Source of the DNA: Halobaculum saliterrae
Lineage (GTDB): Archaea > Halobacteriota > Halobacteria > Halobacteriales > Haloferacaceae
Length of the DNA: 64,000 bases
Direction: 5' to 3'
NCBI RefSeq assembly: GCF_009831625.1
Contig: NZ_WUUS01000006.1
Coordinates: 62,001-126,000 of the forward strand
Below the pieces are notes generated by a model that saw nothing but the letters and a program-made list of their open reading frames with translations, did no database searches and was not told the origin of the DNA. The position numbers and the translations under genes are program-made. Positions 44,579 to 52,999 of this stretch are shown here, in pieces (the first letter of the stretch is position 1; each line of letters opens with the position of its first letter).

Positions 44579-44626
44579 GCGGGCCTCTGGCCCGCGAGCA
44601 GCCTCCGACGAGCGCTGACGCGCTCG
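44579..44626. other. two consecutive hairpins between convergent genes
   Basis: GCGGGCC-TCT-GGCCCGC at 44579-44595 and CGAGCGC-TGAC-GCGCTCG at 44609-44626 are perfect 7-bp stems. They lie between the convergent nusG and zinc-finger genes and inside the segment bounded by the direct repeats. They could act as a bidirectional terminator or be part of an inserted hairpin element. Confidence 0.5.
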
Positions 44627-44656
44627 CCGTGCTCTCGCTCGCGTTCGCTCGCGAGA

Positions 44657-44680
44657 ATAGCGACGAACGGTAGCTCGTCG
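44657..44680. repeat. direct repeat, copy 2
   Basis: This matches the nusG 3' end copy at 44545-44568, 112 bp away, with a single mismatch (TAGCTCG for TAGTTCG). It is in a non-coding stretch. Confidence 0.8.
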
Positions 44681-44737
44681 CCTCACAGGACTGTTTTCAG
44701 TACGATAGCGGACGGGTACTCGCCGACTTCGACCGGC

Positions 44738-45034
44738 TCACACGTCGTCGCCGACCCGATCGACGATCCGGTCCAGATCGGCGACCTCCTCGACGTCGGC
44801 TTTGATCCGCTCGCGCTCGCGGACGTCGTCCGAGTCGGCGTCGTACGCGCGGACGAACTCGGCGCGGGTGTGCTCGTCGAAGGCGTGACGGATGGCGAAG
44901 TAGCCGTCGGGGACGACGGCGCCGCACACCTGACACTCGTGTCGCTCGTGTGCGGTCGTCTGGTGAACGACGGCATCCTCGACCGCGTCGAACGCCGCGT
45001 CACACCCCTCGAGGCCACAGGCCCACCGGGACAT
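44738..45034 (-). CDS. small zinc-finger protein
   Basis: This 98-residue protein starts MSRWACGLEGCDAAF. Two finger-like units are visible: CGLEGC with HQTTAH (about residues 6-29) and CQVCG with RHAFDEH (about residues 34-55), each having two Cys and two His. It thus resembles tandem C2H2 fingers, as known for several haloarchaeal small proteins. A helical, charged C-terminal tail follows. It may bind DNA or act as an interaction adaptor. The start is chosen at ATG 45034, since upstream codons look non-coding. It is convergent with nusG. Confidence 0.8.
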   Translation of the reverse strand: MSRWACGLEGCDAAFDAVEDAVVHQTTAHERHECQVCGAVVPDGYFAIRHAFDEHTRAEFVRAYDADSDDVRERERIKADVEEVADLDRIVDRVGDDV

Positions 45035-45165
45035 ACCCGGATGCAGACGACAGGCTCGCTTAAGCGTTCCCGTGGGGCTCCGTTCCCGGTCGTCCCCGTC
45101 CGTCCCCGCGCCTGCATTCGACTCCAAAGCGGAATCACTAACGTCGACCCGACATAGCTTCGCGT

Positions 45166-45927
45166 GTGACTGCAGGACCGACGCGGGTCGACGCCCACGT
45201 GAAGGTGCTCGACGAGCGCGTCGTCGAGCGGGCACGGCAGTCGGGCGTCGACACGCTCGTGTACGCGCCGCACTTCACGCGGCTCCCGGAGATCCGCGAG
45301 CGCGCCGAGCGCTTCTCGACCGAGGCGGTGACGGTGGTGCCGGCACGGGAGGTGTTCACCGGCGACTGGGGGAACCGCCGCCACCTCCTCGCGGTCGGAC
45401 TGGACGATCCGGTTCCCGACTTCATCACCTTCGAGGCGGCGCTGGCGGAGTTCGAGCGACAGGGCGCGGCCGTCCTCGCTCCGCATCCGGAGTTCATGAA
45501 CGTGAGCCTCACCCGCGCCGAGGTGGGCGCCTACCGCGACCGGATCGACGCCGTCGAGACGTACAACGCGAAACTGTTCGGTCGACACAACGACCGGGGA
45601 CGTCGGATCGCCGAGGCGTTCGACATCCCGACGTTCGGCTCCTCGTACGCGCACCTCGACGGCACCGTCGGCGCGGCGTGGACGGAGTTCGAGGGTGACG
45701 TTCGCGGGGAGGACGCGCTCGTGACGGCGCTGAAGGAGCGACGGCCCCGATCGGTCGTCAGGCAGGGCGATCCCGCGACACGGCTGCGACGGCTGGTGGA
45801 GTTCGTCCACCTCGGCTACGAGAACTCCTGGGGGAAGATCGACCGCCTGCTGCTCTCGGGAATGGAGGCGACACACCCCCGACATATCGCCTACGACGGA
45901 CGCTTCGACGACGTATCCGTGTACTGA
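45166..45927 (+). CDS. PHP-domain metal-dependent phosphoesterase-like protein
   Basis: This 253-residue protein has parts of the PHP fold. RVDAHVKVLD replaces the usual DxHxH motif; YAPHFTRL (about residue 34), PAREVFTG, LAPHPEFM (about 103) and SSYAHLDG (about 163) carry metal-ligand-like His, Glu and Asp residues. The first motif retains only one histidine (H10), so the metal site may be reduced. GTG start at 45166. Such proteins hydrolyse phosphoesters or are related to tRNA- and DNA-linked nucleases; the substrate is unknown. Confidence 0.82.
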   Translation: MTAGPTRVDAHVKVLDERVVERARQSGVDTLVYAPHFTRLPEIRERAERFSTEAVTVVPAREVFTGDWGNRRHLLAVGLDDPVPDFITFEAALAEFERQGAAVLAPHPEFMNVSLTRAEVGAYRDRIDAVETYNAKLFGRHNDRGRRIAEAFDIPTFGSSYAHLDGTVGAAWTEFEGDVRGEDALVTALKERRPRSVVRQGDPATRLRRLVEFVHLGYENSWGKIDRLLLSGMEATHPRHIAYDGRFDDVSVY

Positions 45928-45930
45928 CCC

Positions 45931-46437
45931 TCAGACCGGCAGCCCGGTCAGGAGCGCCCCGACCGCCTCCCGCGGCGTCCCGGTGTTCAGGTCGACGACG
46001 AAGAACTGCACCAGCGCGAGCGCCGCGAGCTCCGCGAGCGTGATGACGACCGTGAACGTGTCCGCCCACTTGCTGGAGGTCGCGACGCCGACCGGGAGCC
46101 CGTACTCCGTCGACGAGAGCGGGTAGAACAGCGCGATGCCGCGTTTGCTCCCGACCACGTCGAGGAGGTAGTGCGTCGCGACGCCGATCCAGACGAACTG
46201 GAGGTTCCCAAAGTAGATCGGATACGCGAGGATCACCCCGAGGACGGGGAGGCTGTGCAGCGTCTTTCGGTGTTTGCCGAAGGCCGTGTCGACGTCGGGG
46301 AACAGCGCGCCGAGCACGATCGGGACGAACAGTTCGGCGATGGTCACGAACGTCTCCACGTCGCCCGACGGCTGGAGGACGTAGCCGAGTCCGATCGAGA
46401 GGAGGATCGCGTTCAGCACGTGGCCCTTCTTGTTCAC
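45931..46437 (-). CDS. YdjM-type membrane-bound metal-dependent hydrolase
   Basis: This 168-residue protein has four or five hydrophobic segments. Conserved metal-site-like residues are HVLNA (His6), LFPDVDTAFGKHRKTLHS (Asp and His) and THYLLDVVGS (His, Asp). This is the YdjM/LexA-binding membrane hydrolase family. Length and motif spacing are normal. The substrate is unknown. The final residues are close to the stop of the opposite PHP gene, so the two genes converge. Confidence 0.84.
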   Translation of the reverse strand: MNKKGHVLNAILLSIGLGYVLQPSGDVETFVTIAELFVPIVLGALFPDVDTAFGKHRKTLHSLPVLGVILAYPIYFGNLQFVWIGVATHYLLDVVGSKRGIALFYPLSSTEYGLPVGVATSSKWADTFTVVITLAELAALALVQFFVVDLNTGTPREAVGALLTGLPV

Positions 46438-46512
46438 GCTCGCCCCTGTTCGCGGGAGCGACCAAACCGTTTCGGCATGGCCCGGCCGACGACGAACGGC
46501 GGCACGCCGGAG

Positions 46513-47046
46513 TTACCCGCGCCGTTCGACCGCCTCGGACAGGTTCGCGAGCGCCTGCCGCGCGATCTGTGCTTTGATCTCGATTCTCGTCCCGTCGAAC
46601 TCGTGGCGCTCGACGGTCGCGTCGCTCTCGCCGGTCCCCCACGCGCCGGCGTACGCGACACCGATGTACACCGTTCCCACCGGCTTCTCGTCGCTGCCGC
46701 CGTCTGGACCGGCGATCCCGGTCGTCGAGACGCCCCAGTCGGTGCCGGCGGTGTCGCGGACGCCTCGGGCCATCGCGCGGGCGACCGGCTCCGAGACGGC
46801 ACCCGCCTCGTCCAGGTGTTCGCGCGGGACCGCCAGCTCCTCCAGCTTCGCGTCGTAGCTGTAGGTGACGACCGAGCGGTCGAAGTAGTCGCTGGAGCCG
46901 GGAACGTCGGTCAGCGACGACCCGATCAGGCCGCCGGTACACGATTCGGCGGTCGCGACGGTCTGGCCTGCGGCTCGGAGAGCGTCGCCGACGCGCTCCT
47001 CGACGGGCGGACCGGATCCGGACTCTCGCGTCTCGGATTCACGCAT
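46513..47046 (-). CDS. pncC: CinA C-terminal-type nicotinamide-nucleotide amidohydrolase
   Basis: This 177-residue protein has the CinA-C domain: TVATAESCTGGLIGSSLTD (about residue 29), VTYSYDAKLEELAV, VSTTGIAGPDGG, and KPVGTVYIGVAY. It is the stand-alone PncC form that deamidates nicotinamide mononucleotide for NAD recycling. The catalytic Ser/Thr region ESCTGG is intact. The N-terminal 15 residues are a polar extension. Start ATG 47046. Confidence 0.92.
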   Translation of the reverse strand: MRESETRESGSGPPVEERVGDALRAAGQTVATAESCTGGLIGSSLTDVPGSSDYFDRSVVTYSYDAKLEELAVPREHLDEAGAVSEPVARAMARGVRDTAGTDWGVSTTGIAGPDGGSDEKPVGTVYIGVAYAGAWGTGESDATVERHEFDGTRIEIKAQIARQALANLSEAVERRG

Positions 47047-47141
47047 ATCCGACGGTATCTCGGCGGCGGCTTAAGATCGTGGGCGCCGGCGTGAGACCGC
47101 GGGAGTGAAGGAGCGACGGACCACACTACCGCCGACAAGCC

Positions 47142-48242
47142 GTGAACTACGAGCGCCCGCAGTTCTTCCACGTGATGCAGTACGCCGCGTCCGCCGACCG
47201 CGACGTGGTCGACATGGTGTCGGGCAACCCCGACTGGGAACCGCCCGCCGCGCTGCGCGACGGACTGCGCGAGTACGCCGACGCGAGCCCGGACGAGTTC
47301 CAGTACCCGCCCAGCGAGGGCCTGCGCGACCTTCGCGAGGAGATCGCCGCCCGCCGAAACGTCGACGTCGACCGGATCGTCGTCACCAACGGCACGGGTG
47401 AGGCGAACTACCTCGCGATGGCCGCCGCGCTGGATCGGGACGCCGGCTCGGAGGTCCTCCTGACCGACCCGGTATACCCGTACTATCCGGGGAAGGCGTC
47501 GATGCTCGACGCGGACGCGACGCTCGTCCCGACCGAGCGCGACGGGTCGATCGACCCCGATCGCTTCCGCGAGGCGGCGAGCGAGGAGACGAGCCTCGTT
47601 CTCGTGAACACGCCGAACAATCCGACCGGCGCGGTGTACTCGCGAGAGACGATGGCCGAGCTCGCGACGATCGCCGAGGACGTGGACGCGACGCTCGTCG
47701 TCGACGAGGTGTACGATCACTTCGACTTCACCGGCGAGTTCGAGTCGGCGCTGACGCTCGACAGCGACCGCGTGATCGTGACGACCGGCTACTCCAAGTC
47801 GATGGCTATCACCGGGTTTCGCGTCGGCTACGCGGTGCTCCCCGAGCACCTCGTCGACGCCGCCAAGACCCGACACATGCTCGTCAACGTCGCCACCTCG
47901 CGGCCGCCGCAGGTGGCGGTCCTGCGCGCGCTCCGCGAGACGGACGCCGACTACTACGCCGACGTGCGCGCGATGCTGCGCGAGCGCGTGACGACGTTCA
48001 CCGACGCGCTCGACGCCGCGGGCGCCGAGTACACGACGCCCGAGGGCGCGTTCTACGTACTCGCCCGCTTCGACGACTTCCCGGGCACGATGGCGAACGC
48101 CAAGCGACTGATCGACGAGGCCGGCGTCGCGGGGATGCCGGGCGAGACCTTCGGCTCGGCGCGCGACGAGTGGCTCCGGTTCGCGTTGGTGACACCGCGT
48201 GCCGAGGAGGCGGCCGCGCGGCTGGCCGACTACTTCGCGTAG
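47142..48242 (+). CDS. class I/II PLP-dependent aminotransferase
   Basis: This 366-residue enzyme has the fold-type I aspartate aminotransferase pattern: SGNPDWEPPAALRDG, YPPSEGLRDLREEIA, TNGTGEANYLA, NTPNNPTGAVYS with the pyridoxal-binding Asn, VVDEVYDHFDF and TTGYSKSMAITGFRVGY with the Schiff-base Lys. GTG start at 47142. The substrate is not clear; a role in amino-acid synthesis or in aromatic or branched-chain transamination is possible. Confidence 0.9.
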   Translation: MNYERPQFFHVMQYAASADRDVVDMVSGNPDWEPPAALRDGLREYADASPDEFQYPPSEGLRDLREEIAARRNVDVDRIVVTNGTGEANYLAMAAALDRDAGSEVLLTDPVYPYYPGKASMLDADATLVPTERDGSIDPDRFREAASEETSLVLVNTPNNPTGAVYSRETMAELATIAEDVDATLVVDEVYDHFDFTGEFESALTLDSDRVIVTTGYSKSMAITGFRVGYAVLPEHLVDAAKTRHMLVNVATSRPPQVAVLRALRETDADYYADVRAMLRERVTTFTDALDAAGAEYTTPEGAFYVLARFDDFPGTMANAKRLIDEAGVAGMPGETFGSARDEWLRFALVTPRAEEAAARLADYFA

Positions 48243-48448
48243 CGGCCGACGGGGGATCGCTCGCTCGCGTTCGTTGCTCGGCCCCGGGCGCTCCGACGGC
48301 ACGCGAGGGGCGACGCGGACTGTGGGTCGACGGGGACGACCCGAGGCGTCCGGCGGTGTTGCTCCCGGTATCGTATTTCAACCCCCGCGTGGACCCCGTC
48401 GCGCCGCGACCAACGGATAGACAAGTTCCCGTCTCCTCGGTCCCGACA

Positions 48449-49627
48449 ATGAGCGATATCGACGTGGAGCCCGTCGACGAGATCGACGACGACGGGGAGG
48501 ACGGTCAGCCGCCCGAGCCGGACGCCTCACAGATGGGCGCCGAGATCGACATGAGCGACGCGGCGGGACTCGCCGACCCGGACGATCCGAAGTACGTTCT
48601 CTACGGCGGGAAGGGTGGCGTCGGGAAGACCACGTGCGCGGCGGCGACCGCGCTCGCCAGCGCCCACGACGACGTCGCGACGCTGGTGGTGTCGACCGAC
48701 CCGGCGCACTCGCTGTCGGACACGCTCGACACCGACATCCCGGCCCACCCCTCCCGCATCCGCGAGGACGTTCCGCTGTACGCCGCCGAGATCGACCCCG
48801 ACGCCGCGATGGAGGAGGGACTGTTCGGCGCGGGGATGGCGACCGGCGCCGAGGGCGACGACGCCGGGGACGGATCCGGCGGCGCGGCTCCCGGCGAGAA
48901 CCCCCTCGGGGGGCTCGGCGGGATGGGCGAGGCGATGGCCGACTCGCCGATGGGTGGAATGCTCGGCGGGACGATGCCCGGTGCCGACGAGGCCGCGGCG
49001 ATGCGTCAACTGCTCGAACACCTCGACGACCCTCGCTTCGACCGGGTCGTCGTGGACACGGCCCCGACGGGGCACACGCTTCGCCTGCTGCAACTCCCCG
49101 AGACGCTCGACTCGATGGTCGGGCGTATCATGAAGCTCAAACAGCAGTTCTCCGGGATGATGGAGGGTATGAAGGGCATGTTCGGGATGGGCGACGGCGC
49201 GGGCGAGGAGCCGGACCTCGACGAGTTGAAGGCGCGCATCACCCGGCTGCGCGAGACGTTACAGGACCCCTCGAAGACCGACTTCCGCGTCGTGATGGTC
49301 CCCGAGGAGATGAGCGTCGTCGAGTCCGAGCGGCTCGTCTCCCGGCTCGACGAGTTCTCCATCCCGGTGAACACGCTCGTGGTGAACCGCGTGATGGAGG
49401 ACCCGCGCGAGGTCGCGGCGTTCGGCGACGGCGTCGACCCTTCGTGGATCGTCACGCCGAACCTGGAGGAGTGTGAGTTCTGCCAGCGTCGGTGGGAGGT
49501 CCAGCAGAACAGCCTCTCGAAGGCGACCGACCTCTACCGCGGCCGCGACGTGAAGCGCGTTCCCCTGCTCGCCGACGAGGTTCGCGGCGAGGACGCCCTG
49601 CGCGTCGTCGCCGCCTGTCTGGCCTGA
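48449..49627 (+). CDS. Get3/ArsA-family ATPase
   Basis: This 392-residue protein has the P-loop KGGVGKTT (about residue 56), switch motif DTAPTGHTLRLLQLP and a C-terminal CEFCQRR, the CxxC that in Get3 dimers binds zinc. A Gly/Met-rich segment (about residues 150-185 and 230-250) resembles the hydrophobic helix region that holds tail-anchored clients. Acidic N-terminal extension of about 45 residues. The likely role is delivery of tail-anchored membrane proteins, but arsenite-pump ATPase is an alternative assignment. ATG at 48449. Confidence 0.9.
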   Translation: MSDIDVEPVDEIDDDGEDGQPPEPDASQMGAEIDMSDAAGLADPDDPKYVLYGGKGGVGKTTCAAATALASAHDDVATLVVSTDPAHSLSDTLDTDIPAHPSRIREDVPLYAAEIDPDAAMEEGLFGAGMATGAEGDDAGDGSGGAAPGENPLGGLGGMGEAMADSPMGGMLGGTMPGADEAAAMRQLLEHLDDPRFDRVVVDTAPTGHTLRLLQLPETLDSMVGRIMKLKQQFSGMMEGMKGMFGMGDGAGEEPDLDELKARITRLRETLQDPSKTDFRVVMVPEEMSVVESERLVSRLDEFSIPVNTLVVNRVMEDPREVAAFGDGVDPSWIVTPNLEECEFCQRRWEVQQNSLSKATDLYRGRDVKRVPLLADEVRGEDALRVVAACLA

Positions 49628-49637
49628 GGGCGGTCGA

Positions 49638-49952
49638 CTACGTCGATTCGCCGTCGCTGTCCGCCAGCTCCGCGATCAGGCCCTCGGCCAGTTCCAGCGC
49701 CGCGGCGACGTGTTCGTCGGCCCGCTCGTCCTCGGTGTCGCCGGCCTCACGGAGCAGGCGAACGACGTGGCCGACTCGCTCGCGGACGGTGTCCGGGTCC
49801 GCGGGTCGTTCGGCGAGGTCGCGGGCGACGGCCTCGGCCTCCCCGAGGTGGGCGCTCGCGGCCCGCGCGACCGGTCGCTCTGCGGTCGCGGCGAGCTGTT
49901 CGTGGAGCGCGTCGAGTCGGTCCCCGACGGCCGGTTCGTCGCCGTCGCTCAC
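49638..49952 (-). CDS. small helical acidic protein, coupled to the SDR gene
   Basis: This 104-residue protein starts at GTG (VSDGDEPAV), 4 bases after the stop of the SDR gene, so it belongs to that operon. It is Ala/Glu/Arg-rich and predicted to be almost entirely helical (three helices; LHEQLAATAERPVARAAS). No motif is recognised. A longer in-frame extension on the same strand lies over the SDR gene and is discarded. The end is 11 bases from the Get3 stop; the genes converge. Confidence 0.65.
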   Translation of the reverse strand: MSDGDEPAVGDRLDALHEQLAATAERPVARAASAHLGEAEAVARDLAERPADPDTVRERVGHVVRLLREAGDTEDERADEHVAAALELAEGLIAELADSDGEST

Positions 49953-49956
49953 GGGC

Positions 49957-50781
49957 TCACGACAGCTTCGACGCGAACGACCACAGCGAGTCCGCGATCC
50001 GCGTCGGGACGAACCGTCCGATCTCCGCGACCGTCGCGAGCGGGCCGACCGGGTAGCGCGCGGGCGGCTTCGTCGAGCTCGCGGCGTCGACGACGTCCTC
50101 GGCGACGCGCTCGGGCTCGACGGCCGCGAACCCGCCGCCGCCGATGGCGTCGTAGTCCTCGACGAGATCGTAGAACGACTCGTAGGCGCCCGATCGGTCG
50201 AGGCCGTCGATCTCGGACTCGACACGGTCGTCGAACCCGGTTTCCACGGGGCCGGGCTCGATCAGCGAGACGGAGATCCCGTACTCGCGGACCTCGTTGC
50301 GGAGGGCGTCGCTCATCGCCTCCAGCGCGTACTTCGAGCCGCAGTAGACGCCGCCGCCGGGGAACGCGATCCGGCCGGCCGCCGAGGAGACGTTCACGAT
50401 GGCGCCGTCCTCGCGGCGGCGCATCGCCGGCAACACCTCGCGGATCAGTCGGTGGGGACCGTACACGTTCACCTCGAACTGGTCGCGGACGGCGTCGGTG
50501 GGAACGTCCTCGACGGGGCCCATCTGGCCGTAGCCCGCGTTGTTGACGAGCGCGTCGATCCGACCCTCCTCGTCGAGCATCCGGTCGACGACGCGCTCGA
50601 TGTCCTCCTCGTCGGTCACGTCGAGAGTCGCGATCCGGCAGTCCTCGTGGTCTCCGAGCGTCTGGACGTCGGCCGGGTTTCGGGCGGTCGCGTACACCGT
50701 CCACTCCTCGTCGAGGAACGCCTCGGCGCTCGCTCGGCCGATGCCGGACGAACACCCCGTAATGAGCACGGTTCTGGTCAT
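49957..50781 (-). CDS. short-chain dehydrogenase/reductase
   Basis: This 274-residue NAD(P) enzyme has the classical SDR motifs: cofactor-binding TGCSSGIGRA (about residue 8), NNAGYG (about 89), and catalytic Ser with YxxxK in YCGSKYALEAM (about 152). The C-terminal region around LRNEVREYGISVSLIEPGPVET is typical. The substrate is unknown; a ketone or alcohol is expected. Confidence 0.9.
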   Translation of the reverse strand: MTRTVLITGCSSGIGRASAEAFLDEEWTVYATARNPADVQTLGDHEDCRIATLDVTDEEDIERVVDRMLDEEGRIDALVNNAGYGQMGPVEDVPTDAVRDQFEVNVYGPHRLIREVLPAMRRREDGAIVNVSSAAGRIAFPGGGVYCGSKYALEAMSDALRNEVREYGISVSLIEPGPVETGFDDRVESEIDGLDRSGAYESFYDLVEDYDAIGGGGFAAVEPERVAEDVVDAASSTKPPARYPVGPLATVAEIGRFVPTRIADSLWSFASKLS

Positions 50782-50853
50782 GTCAACGCCGTCGGGCGCC
50801 CCGAAGTTAACTCCCGCCGTCTCGTGGCGGTGTGTCGGATCCGCACTCCGACA

Positions 50854-51645
50854 TCACTCGTCCGCCGCGACCTCGCCTTTCGCCTCGTCGGCGTACGCGT
50901 CCGCCAGTCTGGTCGGCTCGGGCAGCTTGTAGCCGTCACACAGTGCCGCCACGAGATCGACCGCGGTCTCGGCGCTCACGCGGTGGCCGGGGCTCACGTA
51001 CAGCGGGTTGATCACCGGCGAGGAGTCGTACTGGCGCGATTGGTACGCGTATCCGATCGTCGTGTCCGGGGGCGCGTCGACGCGCCCGTCGGCGAGGATC
51101 GGCGTTCGCCACCCGGCGGGACGACCGTCGACGTCCGCCTCGGGCGACCCGCACAGCAGGCGCTTGGCGACGCCGATCGCGGGGGCGTCGAACAGCACGC
51201 CGACGTGGGTGGCGATGCCGGCCTGCCGGAAGTGTATCCGGCCGCTCCCGTCGAGGACGTACAGGTCCGGGTCCGACTCCAGCGTCGCCAGCGCGTCGAC
51301 GATCGGACCGCCCTCTCGGAACGCGAGCAGCCCCGGGATATAGGGGATGGACAGGTCCGTCACCGAGTACGTGCGCTCGACGACCTCGTCGCCGCGGGAC
51401 ACGACGATCGCCGACACCGCGCGGTCGTCGAGGAACGCCTGATCGACGCCGGCGACGAGCGCTGTCTCCGAGGGCGGGCCGGCGTCGAACCCCATTCCGG
51501 GGGTGTCGAGGCTCACGTCGGCGGGGTCGAACCGCAGGTCGTCGGCGAAACGGGCGGCGTCGGCGATGTCGCGCTGGAGCGCCTCCATCGCCTCGCGGTC
51601 GAGCGCCGGATCCGGGAGGAACTCGGGACGGACGGGCTCGGGCAT
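50854..51645 (-). CDS. nfi: endonuclease V
   Basis: This 263-residue enzyme cleaves DNA near deaminated adenine (hypoxanthine). Family motifs are VAGVDQAF (metal Asp), YIPGLLAFREGGPI (wedge region PYIPG, then the Glu), DGSGRIHFRQAG (here HFRQ where many relatives have HPR) and GVAKRLLCG (Lys). It ends within 5 bases of the rhomboid gene start region and is in the same direction, consistent with an operon. The order matches my memory of the H. volcanii HVO_0726/0727 pair. Confidence 0.9.
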   Translation of the reverse strand: MPEPVRPEFLPDPALDREAMEALQRDIADAARFADDLRFDPADVSLDTPGMGFDAGPPSETALVAGVDQAFLDDRAVSAIVVSRGDEVVERTYSVTDLSIPYIPGLLAFREGGPIVDALATLESDPDLYVLDGSGRIHFRQAGIATHVGVLFDAPAIGVAKRLLCGSPEADVDGRPAGWRTPILADGRVDAPPDTTIGYAYQSRQYDSSPVINPLYVSPGHRVSAETAVDLVAALCDGYKLPEPTRLADAYADEAKGEVAADE

Positions 51646-51649
51646 CGGA

Positions 51650-52573
51650 TCAGAGCCGTCGGCGGCCGCCGCCGAGGCCGCCGCCGCCGCTGCCGATCTG
51701 GTCGGGGACGCCCCGTCGACCGTCGGCGACGGTCGCGTAGAGGACGCCGAGCACGAGCCCCGAGAGGTGGGCGGCGTGGGCGATGCCGCCGGCGCCGCCG
51801 AGGACGCTCCCGCTGGAGACGACGCCGAACAGCGAGAAGCCGGCGTACAGCAGGGTGATCGTCCGGATCTTCAGGGGGATCGGCGGGATGAGCAGCATCA
51901 CCTTCAGGTTCGGGTTCACGACCGAGAGGAAGCCCATGACGGCCATGATCGCTCCCGAGGCGCCGAGGACGCCGCCGGCGGGCGAGGCTCCCAGCAGCGC
52001 GCCCACGCCGATCTGCGAGAGCCCGGCGACCGCGCCGGTCACGAGGAACATCGCGGTGAAGCGCTTCGACCCGAGGTAGCGCTCGACCAGCGGGCCGAAG
52101 AAGTACAGCGCGATCGAGTTGCCGGCGATGTGGAAGAAGACGGTCGGGGAGTGCGAGAAGACCGACGTTACGATCGTCCAAACGTACCCCTGCCGGAGGG
52201 CGTTCTCGCTGAGCACGAAGACGTCCTGCCACGGGCCGCCCGTGAGGATCACCGCCCACTGGGCGGCGAACGTGACCCACATCAGCGCGAGGAACACGTA
52301 CGTCATGTTCCCCCGGAACGCGCCCATGACGCCGCCGGTGCCCGTCTCGCGGTCGATCTTGGATTTCACCCGTGCGCCGACGCCGCCGGACCCGCCGTCC
52401 TCGACGTTCTCGTCGAAGCCCGAGTCGAAGACGCCGCCGGGGTCGTCCCACTCCCCCAAGCCCGGACAGTCGTGGTTCTCCGGAAGGCGATGCTCCGAAC
52501 AGAAGGACTGCCCGCAGCGTCCGCACTGGTACGGGAGGTTCTCGTACTCGCCGCACTCCGCGCACTTCGCCAT
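51650..52573 (-). CDS. rhomboid-family intramembrane serine protease with AN1-like zinc finger
   Basis: This 307-residue protein begins with a zinc finger (CAECGEYENLPYQCGRCGQSFC, first 25 residues, with later HRLPENHDC), the AN1-type pattern. The rhomboid domain follows: VFSHSPTVFFHIAGNSIALYFFG, GASGAIMAV with the catalytic Ser (about residue 202) and AHAAHLSGLVLG with the catalytic His (about 275). Seven or so hydrophobic helices are visible. Gly/Arg-rich tail. In H. volcanii the orthologous rhomboid affects glycosylation or protein quality control, as far as I recall. Confidence 0.9.
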   Translation of the reverse strand: MAKCAECGEYENLPYQCGRCGQSFCSEHRLPENHDCPGLGEWDDPGGVFDSGFDENVEDGGSGGVGARVKSKIDRETGTGGVMGAFRGNMTYVFLALMWVTFAAQWAVILTGGPWQDVFVLSENALRQGYVWTIVTSVFSHSPTVFFHIAGNSIALYFFGPLVERYLGSKRFTAMFLVTGAVAGLSQIGVGALLGASPAGGVLGASGAIMAVMGFLSVVNPNLKVMLLIPPIPLKIRTITLLYAGFSLFGVVSSGSVLGGAGGIAHAAHLSGLVLGVLYATVADGRRGVPDQIGSGGGGLGGGRRRL

Positions 52574-52725
52574 TACCCGCCCTAGCCGCGGGCGGGGTAT
52601 ATGTCTGCCCCTCTCGGGAACGAGAGCGCACATCCGGGGGTCCGCGAGCGGGGGACGGAGCCCGCCCACCGCCCGTCTCGTTCAGGTGTGCTCGGAGACG
52701 TCGACGTCCGCCCGGGCGTGCTCGC

Positions 52726-52869
52726 TCACGCCTCGTCGTGGGCGGCCTCAACTCCGTCGCCGTCGTCGTCGGTGCCGTCGTACTCGGCGGTTCCCTCGTC
52801 GTCGACGTCGGCGTTCGTCGGGACGACGGTCACGTGATCGATGCCGACGGCGGGCTGTTTCGCGGCCAT
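52726..52869 (-). CDS. 47-residue acidic small protein
   Basis: ATG at 52869 opens a short frame: MAAKQPAVGIDHVTVVPTN, then a strongly acidic Asp/Gly/Glu stretch ending EAAHDEA before TGA. A TATA-like ctaaag (52898-52903, minus-strand ctttag) lies about 30 nt upstream, which supports transcription with a leaderless start. The acidic composition suits a haloarchaeal protein. No family recognised. Because the frame is short, confidence is modest. Confidence 0.5.
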   Translation of the reverse strand: MAAKQPAVGIDHVTVVPTNADVDDEGTAEYDGTDDDGDGVEAAHDEA

Positions 52870-52999
52870 GTTCGGGTACACCTTGCCGGTTGTGCCACTA
52901 AAGATTACCCATGTGCATAACGTATGCGCGCGAGCGGGGCCATGCTCACGGCTAATCCGGGAGCGCCGAGGGAGGCGAAAACCGGGAGGACTGGGCGCG

